Below are positions 34,020-46,880 of a stretch of 64,000 nt of DNA, one piece after another. The position numbers were made by a program, and so were the translations under genes. Below the pieces are notes generated by a model. That model was not told the DNA's origin and did no database searches. It worked only from the letters and a program-made list of their open reading frames with translations. Numbering within the stretch: the first letter of the stretch is position 1; every line of letters begins with the position of its first letter. Source of the stretch: Panaeolus papilionaceus (Eukaryota; Basidiomycota; Agaricomycetes; Agaricales); NCBI GenBank assembly GCA_015501605.1, contig JADNRZ010000023.1:124001-188000 (forward strand). The letters run 5' to 3'.

Positions 34020-36836
34020 TCAGGCTGCAACATGCGCTTCCTTGACCCATACCTGAACGTTATTGGCAAAACAGGAAAATGTTCCCCAGCCTTGTTCGTC
34101 GATAAGGACCCGTCCGTGTTGGGTCATGTGGCTGCGATATGTCGACCCTGCGTTTTCCTGTGCACAGCAAGCAAAAAGTTACGAACCGCAAAAGCCGAAA
34201 ATAAAATACAGTACTTACGATACCAACGTTCATTCGAATTTCATGAAGGAACGAACTAGCACTGCGAACGAGTAAGCGAAATGATAGCTTAATTACCCCA
34301 AGGTACGCAAATTAAGGCAGGTAAATTGTCACTCACTCTTCTTTATTACTCAAAACCACCGCACAGCCGAGATGAGAAGCGTTGCCTTTACGAACGAAGC
34401 CAATGCAATTACTGTCGGCCAAATAATCTTCTGTAGGACCATAAGCGAAGTTTTTCCGAGCCTCGATCAGCAGGGTAAGATTTCGAGCGGTTGTTTCGTC
34501 GTAGCATTCCCGGTTGCGGTATAAATCGCCGTAGAATACGCATCTATGACCCGTACGGAGGTAGGACCGATATTTGATCGGCGGGGTGGTGAGTGAAAAA
34601 AACGCCAGGAAAGTATGTGGAGGACGATGAAATCGTTGCGGAATGTGAGAGCAGACGAGGAAAGTGGGTATAAAAGTACCGATTAGATGGGGAAATAAAC
34701 ACAGATTCTCTTGAGAACGTACGGATGGCCATAACCTCGGAGTAATATGATTGCATAGGCTTGAATTTTGAAGTTGTTTCCCACCTAGTGCATGAAAGTG
34801 GTAAGTAATAACTTAAGGATTACCACAAGTAAGATATATGGCCAATTGAGGACCAGGTTCTTTCTCGAATGGCGGTCCAGGTCACGAGCACTTACCCAGC
34901 TTTCGAGACTCTGTCCTTCAACCTATACATCGCTTGTTAGTTATTGATTCACGATATCAACACTCAGGTCCTCACAGTGCTGCAAAACGTTGAGTAATGG
35001 ATGCAGTAGATGCGAAAAAAGGCGTACTCATGGTTATCTACAAATGTAACAGCAGCATTGGGCTTGACTTGAACAATTGTGTTATTGAGAATCTTTCGCA
35101 GGTCATATCTGGTTCTCTCTCGACTTGCTTGATTAAAGTTCATGTGAAGGGGAACATCGAAGAACGCTGTCTGTAAAGCCACAACATGGTCAGTAATCAT
35201 GCAGACAGAGCAGGATAAACCGCGGGTTCCTGACTTCTCCTTTAAAGGTTTTCATGTAGGGCAAAATCAGCTTCAGGCTGAACATAAGGAAATGTAAGCG
35301 GGATGGTAAAAATGGGAAATAAATACTCCTACTTTCCAGACCAGTATTCGGCTAAAAGTTTCTCCTGGTCAACACATAGCAGTAAGTGTGTTACGAAGTC
35401 TACATACCGACAGCAAACATATCTGGCTTCCCCGACCGTCGGCGGGTCTCTTGTATCTGGAGAAATTTCTTGAGAGACCTGAGGTAAATGACCAGACCGA
35501 CGACATACCCAATGAAGCAAGAATTTTCTATCAATGTGTTTAATGGCATCTAGACGGAATCCTGTTGCTCCAGTAGTCTAGGGACAAGCGACCGTTGCAG
35601 GGACTATTAGAAGAGTATTGTTAACGTAATGTATCTCTTACCTCCAAAATCCATGGTCCCCAGTTAAGCAAGTCTTCCCTGACACCTGGATGACGATGTT
35701 CAATCTATGAAAAGTAAGATATAAAATATACCGGCAAGGGGAAGATGAGCACGAGACTTACATCTACTCCCAGCAAGAAGTCGTAATTTCCTAGTTCCGT
35801 GTCAACATTACGCGACCACCCTTTGTGACCTGGACCAGTGAGGCGAAATATAGCCTTTTCCTTGGTCTTGTGATCCCAGTCAACGCCTGTAAAGATGAGT
35901 ATACGTTCAAAGGGTAAAGCCCGGACAAACTACCTGTGAAGCATGAATGATCCCACTTGAACGAGCTGTACTACATATAGTAGAAGGTTCGATGAGATTG
36001 AGATTTCGTCGCGTGCAAAATAAAACATACCTTGCTCGCTCTACTCGGGTATGAGAATACGGTCCAAGCCTACACACCGGATCTCATTATACAGAACCTG
36101 ACATTGGCAGCAGACCAACATACTTCGATTTCCCTATCAGGTCCAGCATCTTTCAAACGATTGTCAGGTTGTGATGGCCTTGCCCGAACGATTTCGGTAC
36201 TATCGGCGCCTAATTTGTGCTGGAATGAATGATAGATGAGAAGCACTCCCACATCGACAAAGCGAGAGAACAAACATTCAAAACGGCGTCAATCAAAATG
36301 TCAATCCCATGCTCTTCTGCTACCTTGCAAGCCTGGAGAAGTTCATCCCGCGTTCCCCATCTTGTTTTCAGTTGGCCTTTATGTTCAAATTCTCCCAGGT
36401 CCCACTAAATACCGCGTCAGCGTGGCAGGTGATAAATATAGACGTCATGACAGACCAAATCATAGGCATCATAACCACGTCCTTCCTAACAGGACTATGT
36501 ATCATTGATCGTTCTCAAAGATATAGGAAAAGTTGAGCGACACGTACCGCTTCAGCTGGTCTATTAGGTGGAGGCAACCAGACCTGAGTAAAGCCCAACT
36601 CAGCTAAGCGAGGAATTTCTGTCTCAAAATGTTTCCACCAGCTCATAGACTCATGGAGACAGTCCCAAGTAAAAAATTGCAACTATGGACGCGTTTTTAG
36701 CTGAGTCTGAGCCACAGTTAAATAGAATATGGCTCACCATGAGTGCATTTGCATCTTTACCCTTTGGACCAAGACGCATGTAAAGCAATGGTTGCGGTGA
36801 TGAAGGAAACAACCATGATTTCAGCTTGGCGAACAT
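34020..36836 (-). CDS. Intracellular alpha-amylase (GH13_5-like)
   Basis: Hydrolyses α-1,4-glucan, probably in the cytosol as there is no signal peptide (starts MFAKLKSWLFPSS). Sequence in order: LQFFTWDCLHESMSWWKHF, LAELGFTQVWLPPPN, WDLGEFEHKGQLKTRWGTRD, LLQACKVAEEHGIDILIDAV then LN, HPGVREDLLNWGPWILET, GFRLDAIKHID (catalytic nucleophile Asp), LLAEYWSGK (acid/base Glu), FFDVPLHMNFN, VTFVDNHDT (third catalytic Asp), EGQSLESW, YGHPCVFYGDLY, and a β-sandwich C domain ending VWVKEAHVAA. The Asp codon of VDNHD is split by an intron and completed by a 4-nt exon at 34976-34979. About 10 or more introns, one of them 155 bp. GH13_5 intracellular amylases of fungi are known to be bacterial-like; that placement is from family knowledge. 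Confidence 0.9.
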
Positions 36837-38835
36837 TGCAGATGGTGATAGAAATATAAAACCAGATACAAATTAGTGCTAAAGGGGGTCAAGAAAGTCA
36901 AGAGCAATGTCGTTCGTTATAAGGGGTTTAAATACAGAACACCGTTACACACAACACCATTCAATTCACCACAGCAAAAGACTGAAAATAAAACATGCGT
37001 GTAGAATTGATGCGAAACATGAATTTTCCACGAGTTATGAATAAATTCTCTAATATATAACTATACCATCTTATTTACTGCATATGATCAAATTTTAATA
37101 AATTTTCTAAACGTTTTCCATCTCTCTCTCGGTTTTCATGATTCCAAAATTTTTTAAAAATGTAATCCCCAATCCGGGTACCGGTGCCGACACAGTCGAT
37201 CACCACGTACATCCCCTGCACGCGCCTCGAATTTCTGCTTGATATCCTCGGATTCACACAGCAAATGTAATGAAATAGGATAGATAAAGGCAATATATTG
37301 ACTATGAAGGGATTAACATGCACTATTTGAAGTTAAATTGCATCTAGGGGGTTATGATATAGCGAGGAATTAGAAGCATTGAGTGTGACATTGAAGCGAC
37401 TTGAGGGGAAGGTTGAGCGAACTAGAGCAAAAAAAAGAGAGTAAAACAAGACCCTACTGCAAGTGGGTCCTCCCTCTCTCGTTGTCCCAAGGTTATCTTG
37501 TCTCTCCGGTAATATTTGTGTGCGCTAGCCCGTCCTGGCGTCCTGAGTCTGCTAAACCACCATGGAGGGAGGTCCTCTAGATCCGCACGAAAAAGGACCA
37601 CCCCCTTCTTATCCATCGGGATTCATCTTGAACCGTGAACCTGGTGTGCTGAGGGGTACAATGCAACCACTCACGTCGCTCCTACCCTTCGGCACGACTC
37701 CTGTGGGAGCAGGCACAACCGCATTTGATCCACCCCCGCCTCATGTCACTAGCAACCATACTGTAGGAACAGTTTGGATAAAACCCAGATAGCCGCTGGT
37801 GTGTATGACGAATTCTGCAGGAGATGTTGAGAGTACAGGACAACCGATGGGATGTGGTGGATGGGATCAAGGATGGATATCGATGAATCGTGATCTACTG
37901 ATTGCACAAAGTCAATGATGACGCGTTGTGTGCGCATAGACAACGCTTTTTTTTCAAATCCTAAGTCCTCAGATTCTCTGCTTTGAATAATTTTATGGAA
38001 ATTTAGACTGTAAATTGTTACAAGTAGATAATGATGCGATTATTTACATTTGGTCATTTTACAATCATTTCGCCAAGTGGGAAATGTGTTTTTTGCAAAA
38101 TTGATTCATTATTTATTAAAATACAGAATTTCAACTAAATATCGTGTCGGAACTATTTTTCCATCTTTTGCTGTGCACCATGCCTGCCAGTTCATCATCA
38201 CTGCTCGAACAGGGTCGTGCTGGCCGACTCGGCTCTGCTGCGGCAGCTTGGACTGTGCGAACGGAGATTGCCGTAAATAGTTCCTTATAAGTCTCTTTTT
38301 TGTTGATGCCTCTCAAAGTTGTCCCTTCACTGCACTCCCATGCTCCTCGTTGGCGTTTTGCTTCACTTTGGGGTCTGGTCATGGTGCTTCTCCTTTGGAG
38401 AATATGTAGGGGAGACTTAAAAGCCTCCTTAATCGCTCCGATCACGATATTCCACGTTGAAAGGAGTTTCATGATGACGGCGACATTCCCTTGTAACTTT
38501 ATCTTACCTTTTTGTTCTGGACTTGCTTATTCTGCAATAAAAATGACGACTTGTCTGGCTACTCGTTATCGTGCACTTCGCTGAGAACCCCAAATCATTT
38601 TTACATTCACACTACCGAAATTTCTATCGGCAGTTAACGGGAGGTAGGATGGATTCACTATCAGCGTGTTCCGTCCTGGAACGCCGGCACCTATTGTTTT
38701 CTCGGTTTCAAACGCGTACAACCACAGTAGGTATATGATTATGGTGTAACCTTTGGTTGGTAACGTATGGATGGTTGACGATCGTGAACTAGGATGGGTT
38801 TCGAAGACGAGGATGGCAACATTCCCCTTGCCTCC
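36837..38835. other. Intergenic region upstream of the amylase
   Basis: About 2 kb, AT-rich around 37000-37130 and 37980-38130. One small open frame is listed separately at 37562-37792. The rest has only short overlapping frames; the minus frame 38131-38472 shows no motif. May include old P450-array flank, but I cannot show it. Confidence 0.4.
37562..37792 (+). CDS. Small open frame, 76 aa, uncertain
   Basis: Single-exon frame beginning in a strong initiation context (CCACCATGG). The product is Pro/Gly/Thr-rich (GGPLDPHEKGPPPSYPSGF near the start), has no TM segment or signal peptide, and I do not recognise it. The good start context is the only support, so this may be chance. Confidence 0.25.
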   Translation: MEGGPLDPHEKGPPPSYPSGFILNREPGVLRGTMQPLTSLLPFGTTPVGAGTTAFDPPPPHVTSNHTVGTVWIKPR

Positions 38836-40385
38836 TCATTTGACGAAGCTGATTTTGGGTGGGAGTGTGGGGAATTTACTATGTGGATCCACGTTCGGGG
38901 TTGCAACAATATTCATCTGCCATATCATATTCTGCTCAGCAGGTTCAACACGAATCGCCTCAAGAATGACTGTCAGGAGCGTCTCTGATAGAATGGGTCA
39001 ATTAGTAATGGTGTTCGTTTTCAGGAAGACCTTGGTACTCACTGATTCCCAATTGCGCAAACTTGACGCCTCTGGAAATTTGACGAATCAAACTTGTCTT
39101 GGTGAGAGGACTAATACTTACAGGGATGCTCGTCCTCCTGCTAAGAATGCCACCTATCCAGCCTTAGTCAGAGCTTCGAACAGGCGGTTCGTAGAAGTGA
39201 ACGCCTACATTTGTGAATATATTACGGGTGTTCGAGCTTTGTTCACGCTGTCAGGCAGAGGATTTGCCAGCGCTCTGGTCTCCATTCATACGAATCTGGG
39301 CCCCATATCGCAGATATCATGGCATTTTCGCATTGGCAGAGATTAAATAAAGGATGTGTTAGTAGACTTTGACACACCATTAAGGCGTAGCTTACCTAGG
39401 ACGCTAGATATATATCTTTGCCGCCCTCCTCCCCCAGACCCTCGGGGTCTGCAACCATCGCTTTTTTGCCTTAGTTCGAGGCGCTTAAATTGGTACCCGA
39501 CTTCCACAAGGGGCGGCATGACGATAGCGCGCATGATCATCGAGTCGGAAGCCAGGGGCCTGAGGCAGCAGATTAGGTTGAAAATGAGATTTGAAAAAAT
39601 ATTTGCGAAGAGTGTAGACATACCTGTGCATTCAATGTATGAGCAATTGTCCGTGTCTCGCTCCTTATATTCGATAAAATCTTATGGGCAGTCTCATGGA
39701 GTAGGGGGACTGTCCGCGAGAGAAGATTATACCCGTCATTGGTATAACACTAGAAGGCGGAGCGACGTACCCATCACACGGAGCTGGTTAGCAGAGAACA
39801 TAGGGCCGAGCATCTTCTTATGACGTTGATGGCGGTCTCCTAAACAGCTCAAATTGGTCGCATGAATAATTATTTTTTATTTTCAAAGAGCGATGAACCT
39901 TCAGAGGATAAAATACCCTCTCCAAACCTGAGCTTATTACCCCTAATAACCCCGCACAACTCAGTCAGCGTTTCGCTATAGGGGCTCTAATTAGTGACGC
40001 ATAAAAATCAGTCGATTTGTCATATATTTTTGAGTCCTGAAAGCAGAAGGAATGTCAACATAAAGCCTTGAGTGATAGAAGGGTAGGCATGACCTTGATG
40101 AGCATGTGATGAATGGCTGTCGGATTGTGGACGTAAAGCTGGTTCTCCTACCTTGTTGTTGAGCACCATTTGGAACCAAAGAGACGGTAAACGTAACCCG
40201 AGAACACCTCGAATTCAAACAACGCCACCATCTGTCATTATCGAAGCATTAGCGCTCATAGTTGGCGTCATACTCCCGTTGGCGCTCGGTCAACTCGATG
40301 CCTTTTCGAACCCACTTTTGAAACGCTCATGTTGTGCCCTAATAGAGGCATTCATAATGAGCATCACTCCTTCAAGTTGTAACAA
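38836..40385 (-). pseudogene. Cytochrome P450 pseudogene, array copy 3
   Basis: Clearly homologous to the two P450 genes upstream but decayed. The N-terminal membrane-anchor exon is missing. The exon corresponding to YGGVVRIRGVLG has TGA in place of the Arg codon (stop at 40215-40217). ENQLYVHNPTAIHHMLIK and GNKLRFGEGILSSEG are still legible, as is KKMLGPMFSANQLR. The segment from after MPPLV..GYQFKRL to IWGPDSYEWRPERW is mostly deleted, removing the I-helix oxygen-binding and K-helix ExxR parts. In the haem loop FLAGGRASL the ligand Cys is changed to Ser (codon 39124-39126). The C-terminal exon (ILEAIRVEPAEQN ... NVDPHSKFP) is preserved. Non-functional with high probability. Confidence 0.88.
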
Positions 40386-40649
40386 CCTTTCTTCGGGATG
40401 GACTGGTATTTGATCAGGACAGGATTGAAATCTGTTGTTAAGAAATCAAGCATTGATTTATTCCTGGAGATAAGAGATACATTTTGGTCGTCAATTATAC
40501 TCTCCGATTCACGTCCAGGATATCCCAATCAAGGACGCAAGCCCTTCCCATTTCTTTCTTCCCTTTGTTTCGAACATGCACAAAAACACTAGGTTATAGT
40601 TCATTCATCTAATAGGGATTGATACCGCACGAATGTTGTCAATGGTCAC

Positions 40650-43353
40650 CTAAACACGAACGGATGACAAAATTACCTTCTCTCCTCCTTTGGCAAGGCT
40701 GATTTTGAGTGGGAGTTTAGGGAATTTGCTTTCCGGATCCACGTTCGGGGTAGCGAGGATGTTCAGCTGCCACATAACATTTTGCTGAGCAGGCTCGACA
40801 CGTATAGTCTCAAGGATGACTGTCAGAACCGTCTCTGAATGCGTCGACCAAATATTAAATATCCTGGCTTGTTTCTGGAGAAGACCTGGATATACGCACT
40901 AATTTCCAGTTCTGCAAACTTAAAGCCTCTGCAAATTTATGTATCAGAATCATCTCTGTGGGGCGAGGGCAGTAACACCTACAGGCATCCTCGTCCCCCT
41001 GCTAAGAACGTTGTACTAGATCAAGTCAGTCACTGCTTCGAACCGATGGTTCGCAAAAGAGGAAGGCCTACATGTGTGAAGACAAACCAGGAATTCGAGC
41101 ACTAGTCACGCTGGTAGGCAACGGATTAAGCCAACGCTCTGGTTTCCATTCATACGAATCAGGGCCCCATATTGCAGGATTTCGGTTTGCAGATAGCATC
41201 GATATAAACATTTCTGTCCCCTTCGGTATGAAAATCTGATTGATATCTTCGCCCTTGTATCCTTTCAATGGTATATAGAGGGGCAAAACAGTATCCTCGA
41301 CAGCACTGCATGGTAGTATATTAGATCTCAAACCCTATAAACGAGGAAATCTCAAGACACTCACGTTCGGGGCACATGCGAGACAGGTGGGTGACTGAAG
41401 AATCACGAGTTGGGTCATAAAAATAGAGGAAAGGTGTAATTCTGTACTCACAGACGAAGCGTTTCCCGATATACGGCGTCAAGGAAAGGCAACGATGTGA
41501 GCTGTTCTGCCCTTAGATTTCCATACGCTTGGTGGGCAGCGCGAACTTCATCTCGGAGCCTGTCCTGCGCCGCTTGGTCGCGAGCAAGTATATGGAGAAT
41601 GCGGGATAGTACCCCAGACGACGTATCCGTGGATGCAAATGCGAGCGAACTAATCATTCGGATAGTAACCCAGGGGTTAGTAAATATCAGCTTTGACTTT
41701 GACTACTGTTACATACTTCACTTGTCCTAGCAACTCGGTATCGGTCATTTTGTCCTTTTCAGATGCTTTCGAGTTGGCGAAAACTAGACAGAGGACTGGT
41801 CAGTATACCATCTCGACAAGCTGCTGAGAAGTGGCATACTCAGTCTACTGAATATGTCCTTGCCTTGCGCTAGGTCATCCCAGTCAGTATCAAGAGCTTT
41901 TCTCTTTAGTTCTAGAATCTCTCGAGAAGTGGAATCCATAACGTCAATGACATCCTTTAGGATCTTGACAGTTTTCCATGCCAGCAGGTCAACGAAAAAG
42001 CGCGAAAGGCGCTTAAATCGATACCCAAATTTCACAAGTGGCGGCATGACGATAGCGCGCATGATCATGGAATCAGAAGCTAGAGGCCTGCGGTAGCATG
42101 CGTACCGAAATTCGACTGTGAGATGTGGACCAAACTTTCAAAGGATATAAAACTTACAACAGATTCTTTACTGCCTTGCTATACGGATGTGGGATAGAAT
42201 CCACTTCGAGGGTGTCGAAAGAATAACCGAGAGCGGTTTGCGCGATGAGTTCAAGTGCTATACGCGTCATCCAACTAACTGAATCGACCTATTCAAGCTT
42301 CGGTGTTAGCAAGTCACAACGTGGCAGGTAGTGACAATTGTGCAGTAGCTGTACCTCTACTGGGCCATTCGATGCTTGCTTCTCGAACGACCTCCGGACC
42401 TGTTCATTTGGATCATTAGCAAGGGTTTTGAGTCCCAAACTTTAAACACAACCTTGTGTGCAATCTCTTGAAGTAAAGGGACTTGAAGACGAAAAACATA
42501 TATCAACGTTGGTGCACAGTAACCAGGAGGAGCAGCTACGTACCCATCCCACGGAGCTCGTTAACGGAAAACATAGGGCTGAGAATCTTTTTATCACGTC
42601 GATGAAGGTGTCCTAAGCAGATCAAGTTATCGCCTGGACTCTTTTGGGTTTCTATAAGTATGGCCAACCTTCTGAGGCCAGAATTCCCTCTCCGAACATC
42701 AGCTTATTGCCCCTATCTCGAACAAATGGGTTAATGTTGCTATGTAACGCTCCCACATACTCACGCATAATATACAGCTGCCTCATCGTATATATCCAGG
42801 TCCTATAAGAATTAAAGGAATTGTTAATATGTGGCCTTAATTTTTTAAACTCCAGAGGCAGATATAACCTTGATAAGCATGTGATGAAGGGCTGTCGGGT
42901 CATGCACGTAAAGCTGGTTCTCCTGAGACGTCCATGAGTATCATCGATGATGCAAGATACGAAAGACATACCCCTAGAACACCTCGAATCCGAACAACTC
43001 CTCCATCTGTTATCATCGAAGGATTAGCGCTGATGCTCGGCATTGCCCATCTGTTGACGCTCAAGGCTTCGACATACAGTTTTCCAACAAATGCTTATGA
43101 AAATCCCAGCCTTCAATGGGATTATAGAACCTCTTCAGGACACCTACAGAGCATGGATCCACGTCAATATGCACTTCAAGGTGAAAAACAACAGAACAGT
43201 AATCCACGCACCGGTCCAGATAGAGGCAGAAGGTGGTCCTGGGATATTGTTCAGACATTTCGTTCGACGAAATTGCTTGAATCTGGACCATAAAAAGAGC
43301 AGGAACAGAATGGCGGGTCCAGTCGGGAGCACGCAAAGCAGATAGAACATCAT
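40650..43353 (-). CDS. Cytochrome P450 monooxygenase, array copy 2
   Basis: ER-anchored haem monooxygenase. The N-terminus is a single hydrophobic anchor (MMFYLLCVLPTGPAILFLLF) followed by the proline hinge NIPGPPSASIW. Later exons: GVLKRFYNPIEGWDFH, YGGVVRIRGVLG, ENQLYVHDPTALHHMLIK, GNKLMFGEGILASEG, RRDKKILSPMFS, MPPLVKFGYRFKRLSRFF, the I-helix FASTDTSSGVLSR, K-helix YRETLRLHPPV, ESYEWKPERW-type PERF motif, and the haem loop FLAGGRGCLG with the axial Cys codon at 40985-40987. It ends SLAK plus about 10 extra residues. All joins keep frame, so it appears functional. The start at 43353 is the first of two adjacent Met codons; a longer 5' end is possible. Substrate not predictable. Confidence 0.85.
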
Positions 43354-44265
43354 GGCAGGCAGAGGTAGAGATCCAATAATGCGAAGTAGGTAGCTTTTAT
43401 GTATTAGCAAACGTTCCGAAATTGCTGGGCATAATGTTAATCGGCTAGGCACGCGTAGTGGGAAAAGGGTTCGAGTGTCCAACCAATGACAGATGCCAAC
43501 AGTTTAAGGCGGCCAGGATCCAGTAGAAACTCCATTATCTTCGGATCCTGTGCATAGGTTGCATGTGGCCATCTGAGGCAGAAGCGCTCGTTCTTAACGC
43601 TGGCCAGTCTAAGTGATCAGAGTCATTCATCCGCCAGATATAATTATCTGTGTTCGAATCTAATCGCTAAATTCAAGCCTCTTGAAGTTCGTCATTGTCG
43701 GACCAAGCGATTGACTCGCATGTCGCAGTTGTTGCTCCAGATGGGGCAAATCTTGATCTTCTGACATAGTTGCTGTCAGACAATAGGTAACAAGAATGGT
43801 ATGCTTTTGAAAGGCACCACTCTTACAGTGACGGGAAATTTTGGGGCAACATAGTAAGCCACAACTCGCACCTTGAGGTCCGCTTAACCGAGATTGTCTG
43901 AATTACCAGAGAACGCAGATGTTCATCCACAGGTTTCGAATTGAATCGACTTGAATGCCACCCCCTAGAAACACCTTTTTCTTTGAGTCACTTGGGGCAT
44001 ACTACGTATTCAGAACAGGGTCAAACGTTGTGTGCCGAGCCATGTTAACAATGTTTAAGTATTGAATTGTTTGTGGAAATAAGAGTCACATCGTCTGGTT
44101 GTCAATTCTATGCCCTCTCTGTCCCTGGAAAGTCACATGGTACCAGAGAGCCCTTGAAACTCGTCCCGTTTTCGCACTTTTGTGCTTCAATAGAGGCTTC
44201 AGCTGACCAAGGCGGAGGCGTCCAATGGGCATCACTTACACCTTGACAGCTAATCAACACCCACC
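43354..44265. other. Spacer between P450 copies 2 and 1
   Basis: About 900 bp, 5' of copy 2 and 3' of copy 1. A minus-strand frame with an ATG at 43535 (MEFLLDPGRLKLLASVIGW) could be an extra upstream exon of copy 2, but no clean splice to the anchor exon is visible. Nothing else seen. Confidence 0.4.
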
Positions 44266-46880
44266 TTACTTTGCCAGACTAACTTTCAAAGGGAGGTTAG
44301 GGAACTTGCCCTCCGGGTCCACATTCGGTGTGACCAGCATATTCATCTGCCAAAAGGCATCCTGCTTGGCGGGCTCAAACTGCAAGCTGTCCACAATGAC
44401 GGACAGGACAGTTTCTGTTTCATACAGGGTCAGTGATTGTTGGGTATTGACAAGGAAGAATCGACAAACTGAGTTCCAATTGAGCGAATTTAACTCCCCT
44501 GCAAGTCCTTCAATCAATCAAACCTCTAAGCTAATGTCGGCCAGCACTTACAAGCAGGCCCTTCCACCACCCAAGAACGATAACCTATCAAGAAAATCTT
44601 CAGCGAGGCAAAAACAACTCTTGAGCGAACAATAACCAACAGGTGAGAGTAAATTCCTGGGATCTTCGCATTTACTAATGCTTCGGGAAGCGGGTTGATC
44701 CAACGTTCAGGTTTCCACTCGGCGTAATCTAGACCCCAGAGAGCAGGGTTTCGATTTGCGGAGATAATAGACACATGAAGGTCTGTTCCTTTCGGAATAA
44801 AAATCTCCTGTATATCTTCGCCTTTGTAACCTTTTAACGGGATCGAAAGAGGAAGCACCGCGTCCTGAAGAACACTAGCATGAGGGCCTTAGTACACGCA
44901 TTATGGCTGTTAGGTATCGATATGACTTACGTTCGCTGAGCATTTGTAACTGGAGGATAGCTATTGGTGTGAAGGACGGCCGTGTGAGCGATGATCATTA
45001 TGTAACGCAAGTCGGAGATTACTTACAGTCGGAGGGTCTCTCGACACACAGCGTCAAGATAAGGTAAAGCAAAGAGTTGGTCATAGTTCAAGTCTCCATA
45101 TGCCTCGCGGGCAGCTCGAACCTCCTGCCTCAGTTTATCCTGTACCTCTAGGTTATGAGCTAGAAGGTGAAGGGTCCGAGTGAGTACGCCCGAGGTCGTG
45201 TCGGTGGCAGCGAATGTAAGTGACCTGTTAAGCAAGTTGACAAACGATTACTTGAAAATCAGGAATATGAAGCCATACGTTACTTGACCAATTAACTCTA
45301 TGTCGGACATGCGATCTTCTTCCGAAGCGAGTGTATTGGCCTTCACTGTTGGATGTAAATAGTGTCAGCATTTGAAGATGAGATAATAAAAAAAAGGTCG
45401 ACGCACTGAGAACACTTATGATGTCTTTTCCTTGTCCCAGTTGTTCCAACAATGCATCATCTCCTGCTTCCAAAGCCTTTTTCTTTTCACGGAAGATTTC
45501 AACGGAAGTTCTTTCCAAGACATCGACTAGACCCTTGATTTTGCTCAAAGTCCTCCACGGGAACGCTTCGAGAAAGAATCGCGAAAGACGTTTGAACCTA
45601 TAGCCGAATTTGACGAGTGGTGGCATAATCATGTTACGTGCAATCATAGGCCCAGACGCAAGCGGTCTGCATACAACCAGATGATTAAGAGAAATTTAAA
45701 GCCACGTTTGAAGATCTACTCACACAAGATCCTTAGAAGCACGACTGTATGGATGAGGGATAGAATCTTCTTCCAGCGTATCGAATGAATAACCCAAACC
45801 ACTCTGAGCAATCAGCTCAAGCGCGAGCCTCGTCATCCAACTAAGAACATCGACCTGTCTCCCGAATGAATTGTCAGAAGGCAATCAGTGATTGATTCCA
45901 CACTTACCTCGACAGGTCCATTCGTAACTTTCTTTTCTAGTGATTGCCGAACCTACATTAAATATCGTTTAAGAATGCCAGATCTATGAGAAGTTATTTA
46001 TCTATCTAAGAACCTTGTGTGTTATCTCATGGAAGAGAGGAACTAGATGAGAGGCGCGAAAGGACGTGAGAATGCGGCCGCCAACCCGTCAATATTGGGA
46101 ACATACCCATTCCACGCAAATGTGCCGCAGAAAACACCGGGTTCAACATCTTCTTGTGCCTGCGATGGTGTTCGCCTGAAACAGGGAATGCGGGTCAATA
46201 ATCGCTCTCATGAACAAGTAAGAAACACACTACTCACCCTCTGATGACAAAATCCCTTCACCAAATATAACCTTATTTCCTCTATCAACAAGCAGGGTCA
46301 ATGGAAGGTTTTGAGCAGATGACCAACAACGTACGCGTAAAATGCGTCCGTTTCGTCGTAGATTTCCAAGTCCTATTGAATTGCATTGCTCAGCGTCAAA
46401 TTCAAGCTATCAAGGACGTGTCGTACCTTGACAAGAATATGATACATGGCTTTAGGGTCATAAACGTATAATTGGTTTTCCTGAATATAGGATTAACAAG
46501 TCTCTGAGAAAAACGGATTTCCCTCATACTCCAAGAACTGCTTTAATTCTGGAAACACCGCCATCTTTTGGCATAGTTTGTCAGAAGGATGTAAATCAAC
46601 CGTGGAGGACACCACTCACAAGTATTCATCAACTTATCATGAAACTTCCAGCCCTCAATGGGGTGATAATAACTATTCAAAACACCTGTTTCGAAAAGAT
46701 TACTTAGACTTGCACCTACACTAATCCACTGGACTTCTACTCACCTGTGAGGAATGATTCTGAAGGAGGGCCTGGAATATGGTCGAGACATCTAGTGCGG
46801 AAGTACTGCTTCAGTCGGTTCCACAAGACTACAGTTCCAAGCAGCGCAAAGCCTGCAGGAAAGCCATAGAGAAAGGTCAT
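44266..46880 (-). CDS. Cytochrome P450 monooxygenase, array copy 1
   Basis: Tandem paralog of copy 2 with the same exon plan. Anchor MTFLYGFPAGFALLGTVVLW, hinge HIPGPPSESF, then GVLNSYYHPIEGWKFHDKL, YGGVSRIKAVLG, ENQLYVYDPKAMYHILVK, GNKVIFGEGILSSEG, RRHKKMLNPVFSAAHLRGM, MPPLVKFGYRFKRLSRFF, I-helix FAATDTTSGVLTR, K-helix CRETLRL, EWKPERWINP, haem loop FLGGGRACLG (axial Cys codon 44554-44556) and SLQFEPAKQDAFWQMNM, ending LKVSLAK. No broken frame found. The start at 46880 is the minimal choice: frame-compatible hydrophobic segments up to about 47354 may be extra 5' exons (see findings). Likely ER membrane oxidase, substrate unknown. Confidence 0.86.

Noticed and set aside
38131..38584. Overlapping frames on both strands upstream of the P450 array
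   Set aside because: No homology motifs or splice-consistent extension.
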